From UBA7803 sp041686955 (GTDB lineage: Bacteria; Pseudomonadota; Gammaproteobacteria; Pseudomonadales; Azotimanducaceae): a DNA stretch of 64,000 nt. The DNA is taken from contig JAWLCV010000002.1 of the NCBI GenBank assembly GCA_041686955.1, forward strand, positions 1-64,000, in the 5' to 3' direction. Position 1 is the stretch's first letter. Each line of letters opens with the position of its first letter. The translations under genes and the position numbers were made by a program. A model generated the notes under the pieces. That model saw only the letters and a program-made list of their open reading frames with translations. It was not told the DNA's origin and did no database searches. This document shows positions 12,217 through 22,464 of this stretch, piece by piece.

Positions 12217-12647
12217 GCAGCGGGTATCTGTGGCTGAAGGCCCTGCACATCATCAGCGTGGTCACCTGGTTCGCTGGGCTGTTCTACCTGCCGAGGCTGT
12301 TCATCTACCACGCGACCGCCGAGGACGGCGCGAGCCGGGAGCGCTTCAAGGTGATGGAGGAGAAGCTCTACCGCATCATCATGCGCCCCTCCATGATCGC
12401 CACGCTGACGTTCGGCATCTGGCTCCTGGTGCTGTCGTGGTCGGCCTTCGCCGCCAGCGGCTGGCTGTGGCTGAAGCTGACGGGGGTGGTGGCGCTCCTG
12501 GGCTATCACCATTATTGTGGCCGCCTGATCCGGGCCCTGGCGAAGGACGAGACCCCGCACAGCGAACGCTTCCTGCGCATCTACAACGAGATGCCGGCGC
12601 TCCTGCTCATCGGGATCGTCATTCTCGTGGTCGTGAAACCCTTCTGA
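12213..12647 (+). CDS. hemJ: protoporphyrinogen IX oxidase HemJ
   Basis: A 144-aa integral membrane protein of the HemJ (UPF0093) family, which oxidises protoporphyrinogen IX to protoporphyrin IX in haem synthesis in bacteria lacking HemG/HemY. About four helices are visible. Conserved features include LKALHIISVVTWFAGLFYLP with the family's key histidine, and RPSM and KLTG motifs. The ATG overlaps the ClC stop (ATGA), and hemL follows after 8 nt, so haem genes sit together in this operon. Confidence 0.93.
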   Translation: MSSGYLWLKALHIISVVTWFAGLFYLPRLFIYHATAEDGASRERFKVMEEKLYRIIMRPSMIATLTFGIWLLVLSWSAFAASGWLWLKLTGVVALLGYHHYCGRLIRALAKDETPHSERFLRIYNEMPALLLIGIVILVVVKPF

Positions 12648-12655
12648 GAGACATC

Positions 12656-13963
12656 ATGCAACGTACGAGATCCGCAGAGCTCATACGCCGCGCCGCCCGC
12701 AGCATTCCGGGGGGCGTCAACTCGCCGGTTCGCGCGTTCCGGGGGGTGGGAGGCGATCCGGTGTTCTTCGAGCACGGCGAGGGCGCCTACCTCACCGACG
12801 TGGACGGCAACCGCTACATCGACTACGTCGGCTCCTGGGGCCCCATGATCCTCGGTCACGGCCGGGCGGAAGTGGTGGACGCGGTGAAGCGCCAGGCGGA
12901 CAAGAGCCTGGGCTTCGGCGCGCCCACGGAGCTCGAGATCGAGCTGGCCGAGCAGGTGGTGAGCATGGTTCCCGGTGTCGACCGGGTGCGGCTGGTGAAC
13001 TCGGGCACCGAGGCCACCATGTCGGCCATCCGGCTGGCCCGCGGCTTCACCGGCCGGGACATGATCGTCAAGTTCAGCGGCTGCTATCACGGCCACTCCG
13101 ACGCGCTTCTGGTCAAGGCCGGGTCCGGGGTGCTGACCCTGGGCATCCCCAACTCACCGGGCGTACCCGCGGCCGTCGCCGCGCAAACCCTGACCCTGCC
13201 GTTCAACCGCCTGGAGCCGGTGGTCGAGGCGCTGGAACGCTACCGCGACCAGATCGCGGCGGTGATCCTCGAGCCGGTGGCGGGAAACATGGGCTGCATT
13301 CCGCCGGAGCCGGGATTCCTGGAAGGACTGCGCGAGCTCACCGAGGAGCACGGCGCGGTGCTCATCTTCGACGAGGTCATGACCGGATTCCGCGTGGCCC
13401 GGGGCGGGGCCCAGGCACGCTACGGCGTCACCCCCGATCTGACGACGCTGGGCAAGATCATCGGCGGCGGTCTCCCGGTGGGGGCCTTCGGCGGCCGGGC
13501 GGACATCATGGCGCACGTCGCCCCGGAAGGCGGCGTCTATCAGGCGGGCACCCTGTCCGGAAATCCGCTGGCCACCGCGGCAGGGCTCGCCATGCTGAGG
13601 CTGCTCGACGACGAGCTGTACGAGCGCATCGCCGCCGCGACCGAGCGGCTGGGGGAAGGGCTTCGAGCCGCCGCGGCGCGGCACGGCGTGACGGTGACGG
13701 TGAATCAGGTCTGCGGCATGTTCAGCGTATTCTTCACCGGCAGCCGGGTCACGGAGTTCGATCACGTGGCCAACACCGACGTGGCCGCCTTCAACCGCTT
13801 CTTCCACGCCATGCTGGACGAGGGCGTGTACCTGGCACCCTCCGCCTTCGAGGCCGGCTTCGTCTCCGCTGCCCACGACGACGAGGCCCTGGAAGCCACC
13901 CTGGCCGCGGCGGACCGTGCTTTCGCCGCGTTGTCCTCCGGCACTGATCGAGGAGAAGGATAG
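12656..13963 (+). CDS. hemL: glutamate-1-semialdehyde 2,1-aminomutase
   Basis: A 435-aa cytoplasmic PLP enzyme that makes 5-aminolevulinate from glutamate-1-semialdehyde, the C5 route to haem. Hallmarks include PGGVNSPVRAF at the N-terminus, NSGTEATMSAIRLAR, the substrate-pocket FDEVMTGFRVA and the PLP lysine in TTLGKIIGGGLPVGAFGG. The length is that of the family. The ATG at 12656 follows hemJ by 8 nt. It runs directly into the adenosine kinase gene, whose ATG begins at the next base after the hemL stop. Confidence 0.97.
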   Translation: MQRTRSAELIRRAARSIPGGVNSPVRAFRGVGGDPVFFEHGEGAYLTDVDGNRYIDYVGSWGPMILGHGRAEVVDAVKRQADKSLGFGAPTELEIELAEQVVSMVPGVDRVRLVNSGTEATMSAIRLARGFTGRDMIVKFSGCYHGHSDALLVKAGSGVLTLGIPNSPGVPAAVAAQTLTLPFNRLEPVVEALERYRDQIAAVILEPVAGNMGCIPPEPGFLEGLRELTEEHGAVLIFDEVMTGFRVARGGAQARYGVTPDLTTLGKIIGGGLPVGAFGGRADIMAHVAPEGGVYQAGTLSGNPLATAAGLAMLRLLDDELYERIAAATERLGEGLRAAAARHGVTVTVNQVCGMFSVFFTGSRVTEFDHVANTDVAAFNRFFHAMLDEGVYLAPSAFEAGFVSAAHDDEALEATLAAADRAFAALSSGTDRGEG

Positions 13964-14968
13964 ATGTACGACGTCTACGGGCTCGGCAACGCCCTGGTGG
14001 ACATGGAGTATCGGATCGAGGACGGCTTCCTGCGGCGACACGACATCGCCAAGGGCCACATGACCCTGGTGGACGAGGAGCGCCTGAACGCCCTGGCGGC
14101 GGCACTGGCGGAGTACGAACCCGAGCGGATGAGCGGCGGCTCCGCTGCCAACACCATCATCGCCGTCCAGGGATTCGGCGGCCGCACGTTCTACTCCTGC
14201 CGGGTGGCGGACGACGAGGTGGGCGGCTACTTCCTGCGCGACCTGGGCGCCGCGGGGGTGGTCACCAACGCCAACGCCCGGGCACCGGAGAGCGCCGCCA
14301 AATCCGGCCGCTGCGTGGTGCTGGTGACCCCGGACACGGAACGCTCCATGAACACCTGTCTCGGCATCTCCACCCAGCTCGGGGTGAGCGACCTGGACGA
14401 GCAGGCGCTGGCGCAGTCGCGGTACTTCTACGTCGAGGGATACCTGTCCTCCTCGCCCGACAGTCTCGCTGCCGCCGTCGCCGGCCGGGAGCTGGCGGAG
14501 TCGAGCGGGGTCAGGACGGCCGTCAGTCTGTCGGATCCCAGCATGGTGGAGCTGTTCCGCGACGGCCTCACCCGGATCCTCGGCAACGGCGTGGATCACC
14601 TGTTCTGCAACGAGGAGGAGGCCCTGGCCTGGGCCGGCACCGACCGCCTGGACATCGCGGTCACCGAGCTCAAGGACATCGGCCGGGCGCTCAACGTGAC
14701 CCTGGGCAAGCGCGGCAGCCTCTCGGTGACGGACCACGACCGCACCCTGGTGCCCGGGTTCGAGGTACGCGCCGTGGACAGCAACGGCGCAGGCGACATG
14801 TACGCCGGGGCCTGCCTCTACGGCTGGTGCGCGGGGATGGCTCCGGAGCAGGCGGCCGCCTTCGGCAACTACGCGGCGGCGCGTCTGGTGCAGACCTACG
14901 GGGCCCGGCTGCGGCAGGTGAGCGACTACGCCGCCACCCTGGCGCAGTTCAAAGCCGCACGGGAATAG
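13964..14968 (+). CDS. PfkB-family adenosine kinase
   Basis: A 334-aa ribokinase-fold sugar/nucleoside kinase. The first signature region is SGGSAANTI and the second is DSNGAGDMYAGA with the catalytic Asp, near residue 275. The N-terminal GNALVDMEYRI and overall size resemble bacterial adenosine kinases, which convert adenosine to AMP. The substrate is inferred from family resemblance. The ATG immediately follows the hemL stop, with AGGAGAAGG as ribosome-binding site inside the hemL end. The 3' end overlaps sfsA tail-to-tail by 20 nt. Confidence 0.85.
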   Translation: MYDVYGLGNALVDMEYRIEDGFLRRHDIAKGHMTLVDEERLNALAAALAEYEPERMSGGSAANTIIAVQGFGGRTFYSCRVADDEVGGYFLRDLGAAGVVTNANARAPESAAKSGRCVVLVTPDTERSMNTCLGISTQLGVSDLDEQALAQSRYFYVEGYLSSSPDSLAAAVAGRELAESSGVRTAVSLSDPSMVELFRDGLTRILGNGVDHLFCNEEEALAWAGTDRLDIAVTELKDIGRALNVTLGKRGSLSVTDHDRTLVPGFEVRAVDSNGAGDMYAGACLYGWCAGMAPEQAAAFGNYAAARLVQTYGARLRQVSDYAATLAQFKAARE

Positions 14969-15647
14969 CCCCGGCGAGCTCCAGGCGTTCGGGCTCGATG
15001 CGGCAGCCGTAGGCCAGCACTTCCACCCCGCCGGCGGCGGCGGCGCGCAACGCGTCGCCGTAGGCCGGGTGGATCTCGTCCGCGGGCGTGGCATAGCGCA
15101 CTCCCGTGTGCTGAACGCAAAAGAGCAGCACCGCCCGGTCGCCCCGGCGCCGCATGGTTTCCAGGGCCTGAACGTGACGCACGGCGCGCTCGCTGACGGC
15201 GTCGGGAAACGCGCCCCGCCCATCCTCGCCGCACAGGGTGAGGCTCTTCACCTCCACCCAGCAGCGTCTGCCCGAATCCTCCAGCAGAAAGTCGAAACGG
15301 CCCCGCTCCCGGGGAATGGCCGCTTCCGCCGTCAGCCGCGCGTAACCCCGCAGCTCCGCCACCCGCTCCTCGGCGAGCGCCTCCGCCACCAGCGCGTTGG
15401 CTCGCGCCGTGTTCACCCCCACCCGGCCTCGCGGCGTGCACACCACCTCGAGGGTGTGAGGATACTTGCGCTTGGGGTTGGCGGAGGCCGAGAACCAGAC
15501 CTCGAGGCCCGGATCGCTGCACCCGGCCATGGCGCCTGTGTTCGCACAGTGCAGGGTCAGAATTCCCTCCGGGGTCTCCACGTCGGCCAGGAACCGCTTG
15601 TAGCGGCGCAGCAGGCGGCCCCGGGCCAGGGGCGGAGACAACTTCAT
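14949..15647 (-). CDS. sfsA: DNA/RNA nuclease SfsA
   Basis: A 232-aa SfsA-family protein, with an N-terminal OB-like region (RYKRFLADVETPEG, HCANTGAM) and a PD-(D/E)XK-like catalytic core visible as FDFLLE followed by WVEVKSLTLC. The family was first named for sugar-fermentation stimulation and is now regarded as a nuclease. Its start ATG overlaps the aminotransferase stop by 4 nt (ATGA), so the pair is an operon. The sfsA-aminotransferase-dksA-gluQ order is also known in Pseudomonas. Confidence 0.92.
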   Translation of the reverse strand: MKLSPPLARGRLLRRYKRFLADVETPEGILTLHCANTGAMAGCSDPGLEVWFSASANPKRKYPHTLEVVCTPRGRVGVNTARANALVAEALAEERVAELRGYARLTAEAAIPRERGRFDFLLEDSGRRCWVEVKSLTLCGEDGRGAFPDAVSERAVRHVQALETMRRRGDRAVLLFCVQHTGVRYATPADEIHPAYGDALRAAAAGGVEVLAYGCRIEPERLELAGAIPVRL

Positions 15648-16828
15648 TTCACCCCCCAGTCGCGCAGGGCCCGGCCGATGCGCTCGAGGCCGAGACGGAT
15701 CTCCTCTTCACCCGTGGTGAAGGCGAAGCGCACGAACCGTTCCGGGTCCTGGGCGCCGAAGTCCACGCCCGGGGTGGCGGCCACGCCGTGCTCCTCCAGC
15801 AGCTTCCAGCAGAAGTCGGTGCTGCCGAGACCGGTATGGGAGACGTCGGCGTAAAGGTAGAACGCGCCCTGGGGCCGCACCGGTATCACGAACCCCAGCG
15901 CCTGCAGGCCGTCATGGAGCAGCTCCAGCCGGCGCGCGAATGCCTGTCGCCTGGACTCGTGGATCGCCATGGCCTCGGGCTCGAAGGCGGCCAGCGCCGC
16001 ATGCTGGGCCAGACTGGGGGGCGAGATGTAGAGATTCTGGGCGAGCCGCGAAATCGGCTCCACCGCCGCCTCCGGCACCACCATCCAACCGAGCCGCCAG
16101 CCCGTCATGCCGAAGTACTTCGAAAAGCTGTTCAGCACGTAGAGCCCGTCGTCCACGGCCAGCCCCGTGCGGTAGTCCGGCACCGCGCCGTCCCGTCCCG
16201 GATAACAGAGCCCCTGATAGATCTCGTCGAGGATCAGGAAGCCGCCACGGCCCCGGATCGCCGCCGCCAGGGCGGCGAGCGTGGCCGCGGGCAGAACGGC
16301 CCCCGTGGGGTTCGCGGGGGAGGCCACGAGCAGACCCCGGGTGGCCGGCGTCCAGGCGGCCTCCACCGCCTCCGGGCCGAGAACGAACCCCGCGTCCGCA
16401 CGGAGCGGAATGTGCCGGGGCACGCCGTTCACCAGCCACACGAAGACCTCGTTGCAGGGGTAGCCCGGATCCGTGAGCAGCAGCTCGTCTTCCGGATTCA
16501 GCAGCAGGCCGGCAAGGAGCAGCAGGCCCGCGCTGGCACCGCTGGTCACCACCACGCGCTGTGGCGGGACCTCCACGCCGCAGGCTTCGCCGTAATAGCG
16601 GGCGATGCGCTGGCGCAACGCAGGGATGCCCAGCGCCTGGGTATACTTGGTGGCCCCCGCCTCCAGGGCCCGATGGCCCGCCTCGACGATGGGCGCCGCG
16701 GTGGGGAAATCGGGCTCCCCCACCTCGAGATGCACCACCCGCGTCCCCTGGGACTCCAGCGCCTTGGCCCGCTCGAGAAGCTCCACCACCCGGAACGGCG
16801 CGATGCGCTGCAGTCGCCGTGCGAACAT
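15644..16828 (-). CDS. class I/II PLP-dependent aminotransferase
   Basis: A 394-aa fold-type I aminotransferase. Conserved features are SGASAGLLLLAG, the NPTGAVLP cofactor loop, DEIYQGLCY, and the PLP lysine in SFSKYFGMTGWRLGW near residue 240. Substrate specificity cannot be read from sequence; aspartate, alanine or aromatic amino acids are possible. A GTGGAGG ribosome-binding site precedes the ATG at 16828, which is better than the TTG at 16843. It is divergent from dksA and translationally coupled to sfsA. Confidence 0.9.
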   Translation of the reverse strand: MFARRLQRIAPFRVVELLERAKALESQGTRVVHLEVGEPDFPTAAPIVEAGHRALEAGATKYTQALGIPALRQRIARYYGEACGVEVPPQRVVVTSGASAGLLLLAGLLLNPEDELLLTDPGYPCNEVFVWLVNGVPRHIPLRADAGFVLGPEAVEAAWTPATRGLLVASPANPTGAVLPAATLAALAAAIRGRGGFLILDEIYQGLCYPGRDGAVPDYRTGLAVDDGLYVLNSFSKYFGMTGWRLGWMVVPEAAVEPISRLAQNLYISPPSLAQHAALAAFEPEAMAIHESRRQAFARRLELLHDGLQALGFVIPVRPQGAFYLYADVSHTGLGSTDFCWKLLEEHGVAATPGVDFGAQDPERFVRFAFTTGEEEIRLGLERIGRALRDWGVK

Positions 16829-16958
16829 TGCCAACCTCCACAAAAACTTGCACGCGGTATATGGTCAACGCCGGAGGGTTCTGGTAGCGTACGCGCCCTT
16901 CGAATTCCCGGCGTCGGACCTTCCTTTCGACAAGTGAGTCAGGAACCAGGAATCAGCC

Positions 16959-18068
16959 ATGGCAGCATCGACAGGTAACACCACCCCCACGCGGGCCCGG
17001 CCGAAGGCGGGCGCCAAGTCCACTGCCAAGGGAGCTTCCAGGACGTCTGCGACGAAATCCGCCGCCAAGGGTACAACGGCAGCCAAGGCCAAGGCACGGC
17101 CGAAGTCGAAGGCTGCGACGGCGGCCGCCAAAGCGACGCCTCAGGCCACGGCCACGGCCAAGGCCAAGACGAAGAGCAAGGCCAAGCCCCAGGCCAAGGC
17201 ACAGGCCAAGGCACAGGCACAGGCACAGGCGAAGCCTCGAACCAAGGCCTCGGCGAAGCCCACGGCTAAGGCCTCGGCTAAGGCCTCGGCTAAGGCCAAG
17301 ACCCAGCCGAAGGCCTCGGCCAAGGTCAACGCCAAGGCCAAGGCCCAGCCGAAGGCCAAAGCCAAGCCGAAGGCGACGGCCAAGGCCGCTGCGGCCAAGA
17401 GCGAGAGCCGCCGCACGGCGAAGGCCTCCGCCACCCGATCCGCGGCCCGGCCGAAGGCCGAGGCGGCAAAGGCACCTGTGGAGCCCCGTACCGGGGCGCG
17501 CACCAAGAGCAACAGCAAAACGCCCGCCCCACGGCGCGAGGCTGCCTCGAAGCAACCATTCCCCACGAGGAAGTCGAGAGATTCTGCGCAAGCAAGTATG
17601 GACAACAGCAAAGCCGTATCCCAAGCGTCGACGCCGGCCGCCCGCGCCGTCGACTCACCGTTCAAGAATTTCAAACCCTACGAGCCGAAGAAGAACGAGG
17701 AGTACATGAGCGAAGAGCAGCTCGCGCATTTCCGCGCGATTCTGCTCAAGTGGCGCCAGGAGCTCATGGAGGAGGTGGACCGCACGGTGCACCACATGCG
17801 GGACGAAGCGGCCAATTTCCCGGATCCCGCCGACCGCGCCACCCAGGAAGAAGAGTTCAGCATCGAGCTTCGCACCCGCGATCGGGAGCGCAAGCTCATC
17901 AAGAAAATCGACCAGACCATCGACCGTCTCGACCAGCACGACTTCGGCTACTGCGATACCTGCGGGGTCGAGATCGGGCTGCGACGGCTGGAGGCTCGCC
18001 CCACCGCCACTCAATGCGTGGACTGCAAGTCACTGGACGAAATCAAAGAGAAGCAGCTTCACGGTTGA
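16959..18068 (+). CDS. dksA: RNA polymerase-binding factor DksA with long Lys/Ala-rich N-terminal tail
   Basis: DksA enters the RNA polymerase secondary channel and, with ppGpp, controls rRNA and amino-acid promoters. Residues 214-369 form a complete DksA of normal size: the MSEEQLAHFRAILLKWR region, the coiled-coil tip DPAD (about 289-292), and a four-cysteine zinc finger (C332, C335, C353, C356). What is odd is residues 1-213, a low-complexity tail made mostly of Ala and Lys (runs of AKAKAQAK type) with almost no acidic residues before residue 150, like histone H1 or AlgP tails. The upstream ATG has a good AGGAA ribosome-binding site 6 nt away. An internal ATG at 17598 could yield standard 156-aa DksA. 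gluQ overlaps the stop. Confidence 0.93.
   Translation: MAASTGNTTPTRARPKAGAKSTAKGASRTSATKSAAKGTTAAKAKARPKSKAATAAAKATPQATATAKAKTKSKAKPQAKAQAKAQAQAQAKPRTKASAKPTAKASAKASAKAKTQPKASAKVNAKAKAQPKAKAKPKATAKAAAAKSESRRTAKASATRSAARPKAEAAKAPVEPRTGARTKSNSKTPAPRREAASKQPFPTRKSRDSAQASMDNSKAVSQASTPAARAVDSPFKNFKPYEPKKNEEYMSEEQLAHFRAILLKWRQELMEEVDRTVHHMRDEAANFPDPADRATQEEEFSIELRTRDRERKLIKKIDQTIDRLDQHDFGYCDTCGVEIGLRRLEARPTATQCVDCKSLDEIKEKQLHG
17080..17400 (+). repeat. low-complexity AAGGCC-type degenerate repeat encoding the Lys/Ala tail
   Basis: An imperfect hexamer-like array (AAGGCC, CAGGCC, AAGGCA, CAGGCA and similar) within the first half of dksA. The lack of exact periodicity at longer units suggests slippage followed by drift. 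The stretch is purine-rich on the coding strand and leaves the opposite strand open, which produces false Leu/Gly-rich open frames. Confidence 0.8.
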
Positions 18069-18979
18069 GCCGTGACCGTCCCTCGGGCGCCGGACGGTTC
18101 GCGCCGTCCCCCACGGGACCGTTGCACCTGGGATCGCTGCTGGCCGCCACGGCCAGTTATCTGGATGCCCGGGCCCAGGGGCTGGCTTGGCGGGTGCGGC
18201 TCGACGACCTGGACAGGGCCCGCAACCAGCCGGGTGCCGAACGGGAGATCCTGACCGCCCTGGAGAGTCACGGGCTCGGCTGGGACGGACCCGTCGTGCG
18301 CCAGAGCGAGCACCAGGGGCGCTACCGGGCCGCCCTCGACCGCCTCGCCGCCGACGGCCGGCTCTTCTACTGCCGCTGCTCCCGCAGCCGGCTGGCCGGC
18401 CACCGGACCTACCCCGGCACCTGCCGGGCCCACACCCGGCCGCGGCGGGACAGCGCCGCCCGGGTCCGCGTGGAGCAGACGGTGGTCGAGTTCCAGGACG
18501 AGATACAGGGCGTTCAGCGCCATGACCTGGCGCGCGAGACCGGCGACTTCGTGGTCCTGCGCCGGGACGGCATCGTCGCCTACCAGCTCGCCACCGCGGT
18601 GGACGACGGCGATCCGGGGATCATCCGGGTGGTTCGCGGCCGCGACCTGCTGGAGAACACGCCCCGGCAGGTGTTCCTGATGCAGTGCCTGGATCTGCCG
18701 GTGCCCGTGTACGCCCACGTGCCGCTGCTGGTGAATGCCGCGGGGCAGAAGCTGTCGAAGCAGACCCACGCGCCCCCCCTGGATCTGTCCCGCCCGCGGG
18801 AGAACCTGAGGCGGGTCTTGTCCGTGCTGGGGCTGGCGGCGCTGGCGGAAGATCCACCGGGCTCCTGCGAGCCCCTGCTCGCCGAGGCCGCCCGGCGCTT
18901 TTCCGTCGCGGCGGTTCCCCGCGGCGACACCACCGTAACGGAGTTCGATCGTCCCGGCGCGTCCGGGCATCGTGAGTAA
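18065..18979 (+). CDS. gluQ: glutamyl-Q tRNA(Asp) synthetase
   Basis: A 304-aa paralogue of the GluRS catalytic core that attaches glutamate to queuosine in tRNA-Asp. The class I HIGH motif appears in APSPTGPLHLGS, KMSKS as QKLSK, and zinc ligands as CRC with a later YPGTC. It lacks the anticodon-binding domain, as the family does. The start is a TTG at 18065 that overlaps the dksA stop (TTGA) with a GAGAAG site upstream; no ATG or GTG precedes the essential first motif. dksA-gluQ linkage is conserved in gammaproteobacteria. Confidence 0.92.
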   Translation: MSRDRPSGAGRFAPSPTGPLHLGSLLAATASYLDARAQGLAWRVRLDDLDRARNQPGAEREILTALESHGLGWDGPVVRQSEHQGRYRAALDRLAADGRLFYCRCSRSRLAGHRTYPGTCRAHTRPRRDSAARVRVEQTVVEFQDEIQGVQRHDLARETGDFVVLRRDGIVAYQLATAVDDGDPGIIRVVRGRDLLENTPRQVFLMQCLDLPVPVYAHVPLLVNAAGQKLSKQTHAPPLDLSRPRENLRRVLSVLGLAALAEDPPGSCEPLLAEAARRFSVAAVPRGDTTVTEFDRPGASGHRE

Positions 18980-19008
18980 CCATCGGGCCTTTGTTAACAT
19001 GCACCACC

Positions 19009-20393
<1,385 letters not shown>

Positions 20394-20397
<4 letters not shown>

Positions 20398-21695
20398 CCG
20401 CCGCCGCCCCTCAGCATCTGCACGCCACGGAGCACGGTCTCGAGCGCTCCGATGTGGATCCCAACGCCCTGGACGTGGTCGCGCAGCTCACGGACGCCGG
20501 CTACCAGGCCCTGCTGGTGGGCGGCTGCGTACGCGACCTGCTGCTGGGATTGGAGCCCAAGGACTTCGACGTGGCCACCGACGCCACCCCCGAGGAGGTG
20601 AAGCGGATCTTTCGCCGCTCCCGGCTGGTGGGGCGCCGCTTCCGCATCGCGCACGTACGCTACGGACGCCACATCATCGAGGTCTCCACATTCCGCAAGG
20701 GCGCGGTGGAGGAGGAGGACGAGCGCCGGCACGCCGATTCCGGGCTTATCCTGCGGGACAACGTGTGGGGCACCATGGACGAGGACGCGTTCCGCCGCGA
20801 CTTCACCATCAACGCGCTCTACTACGACCCCGGCACCGAAGCCATCATCGATTTCGTCGGCGGGCTGGACGATCTCGAGCATCGGCGGCTGCGTTTCATC
20901 GGCGAGACCGAGGTGCGGCTGCGGGAGGATCCGGTACGCATCCTGCGGGCGGTGCGCTTTCACGCCAAGCTCGGGTTCTCCCTGGACCGGGAGATCGAGG
21001 CGGCCATTCCCGAGGCGGCGGAGCTGCTCCGGGCCATCCCCCCGGCACGCCTGTTCGACGAAGTCTGCAAGCTGTTCGTCACGGGCAAGGCACTGGAGGC
21101 CTGGGAGTATCTGGCGCCCACCCGATTGCGCTGGGCCTTGTTCCCCTGCACCGCTCCGGACGACCCCCTGGTGCCGCTCGCCATGCGCAACACCGACCTG
21201 CGCATCGCCGACGGCAAGCCGGTCACGCCGGCGTTCCTTCTGGCCGTGATGCTGTGGCGCGACGTCCAGGCCCGCCAGGCCGAGCTGGAGGAGACCCACA
21301 AGCCGGCCGAAGCCCGCGCCATGGCCGCGGGCGCGGCGCTGGCGGAACAGCAGCAGGTGATCTCCATTCCCCGGCGCTTCTCCCAGTTCATCCGCGACGT
21401 GTGGGGGCTGCAGCACCGCCTGGAGTCGCGCCGCTACCGGGCCATCACCCAGATCCACGCCCACGAGCGATTCCGTGCCGCCTACGATTTCCTGGTGCTG
21501 CGCAGCCAGGCGGGCGAACCGGTGGGCGATGCCGCCGAGTGGTGGACCGAATACCAGGAGCAGGACGGGCCGGGCATGCAGGCGATGGTGGAGGCGCTGC
21601 GCGGCGCGCCGCCGGCCGAGGGCAAATCCGCAAAACGCCGCAAACGTCGGCGGCGGCGCAAGCCCCGGGTGGCTGGGGCACCCGGAGAGGACTGA
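20394..21695 (+). CDS. pcnB: poly(A) polymerase PcnB
   Basis: A 433-aa class II nucleotidyltransferase that adds 3' poly(A) tails to RNA and marks it for decay. The nucleotidyltransferase motif LLVGGCVRDLLLG followed by KDFDVATDA carries the catalytic aspartates, and RRDFTINALYYD and RFIGETEVRLREDPVRILRAVRF are further family landmarks. A strongly basic C-terminal tail (about 415-427) is typical and binds RNA. The GTG start overlaps the regulator stop (GTGA). The E. coli protein is slightly longer (465 aa). Confidence 0.93.
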
Positions 21696-21764
21696 ACCTC
21701 CCGGCGGCCTTGAACGGGCGCCCGGCCGCGTAGATGATGAGGGTGTCGCCAGGTCCCGAAGCCG

Positions 21765-22457
21765 ATGAACAGCCAGGCCAAGCTCAGCACCTCGAACGCT
21801 CCCGACCCGGACCGGGCGCCGCCCCGCTTCCTGGCCATCGAAGGGCCCATCGGCGTGGGCAAGACCACGCTGGCGCGCCGGCTCGCCGACCACTTCCGCT
21901 ATCCGCTGCTGCTCGAGCCCTCCACCGAGAATCCGTTTCTCGACCGGTTCTACCGGGAAGGGCGCCGTCACGCGCTGCCCACCCAGCTCTACTTCCTCCT
22001 GCATCGGGCGCGCCAGGTGGCGGAGCTGCCGGGGGACGACCTGCTCGGGCCCACGCTGGTCTCGGACTTCCTCATGGAGAAGGACGACCTGTTCGCGCGC
22101 ATGACCCTGGACGACCACGAGTACGCCCTGTACCGGCAGATCTACGACAGCCTGGAGCTGGCGCCGCCCCAGCCGGACCTGGTGATTTATCTGCAGGCAC
22201 CCGTGGACGTCCTGCTGGCGCGCATCCGCCGCCGCGGCATCCGTTACGAGCGGGACATCGAGGGCGGTTATCTGGAGACCCTGAACCGGGCGTACACGGA
22301 GTTCTTCCACTACTACGACGCCGCGCCCCTGCTGGTGGTCAACGCCACCGAGATCGATTTCGCCAACAATGACGCTCATTTCGACGCCCTGCTCGGCCAG
22401 GTGCTGGAGATGGACGGACTGCGCCAGTACTTCAATCCCAACCCCACGCTGCTGTAG
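21765..22457 (+). CDS. deoxynucleoside kinase
   Basis: A 230-aa member of the dNK/dCK/dGK kinase family, which phosphorylates deoxynucleosides for salvage. The P-loop GPIGVGKTTLARRL occupies about residues 28-41, followed by EPSTENPFLDRFY, a DFLMEKDDLFARM segment and the lid region RIRRRGIRYERDIEGGYL. In many gammaproteobacteria this gene lies between pcnB/folK and panB. Here folK and panBC are absent and pgi follows at 7 nt, so the cluster has been rearranged. Confidence 0.88.
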   Translation: MNSQAKLSTSNAPDPDRAPPRFLAIEGPIGVGKTTLARRLADHFRYPLLLEPSTENPFLDRFYREGRRHALPTQLYFLLHRARQVAELPGDDLLGPTLVSDFLMEKDDLFARMTLDDHEYALYRQIYDSLELAPPQPDLVIYLQAPVDVLLARIRRRGIRYERDIEGGYLETLNRAYTEFFHYYDAAPLLVVNATEIDFANNDAHFDALLGQVLEMDGLRQYFNPNPTLL

Positions 22458-22464
22458 GCCAGCC

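Noticed and set aside
16953..17624. Leu/Gly-rich frames opposite the dksA tail
   Set aside because: They are the reverse complement of the AAGGCC-type repeat; they mimic a membrane protein but have no start context.
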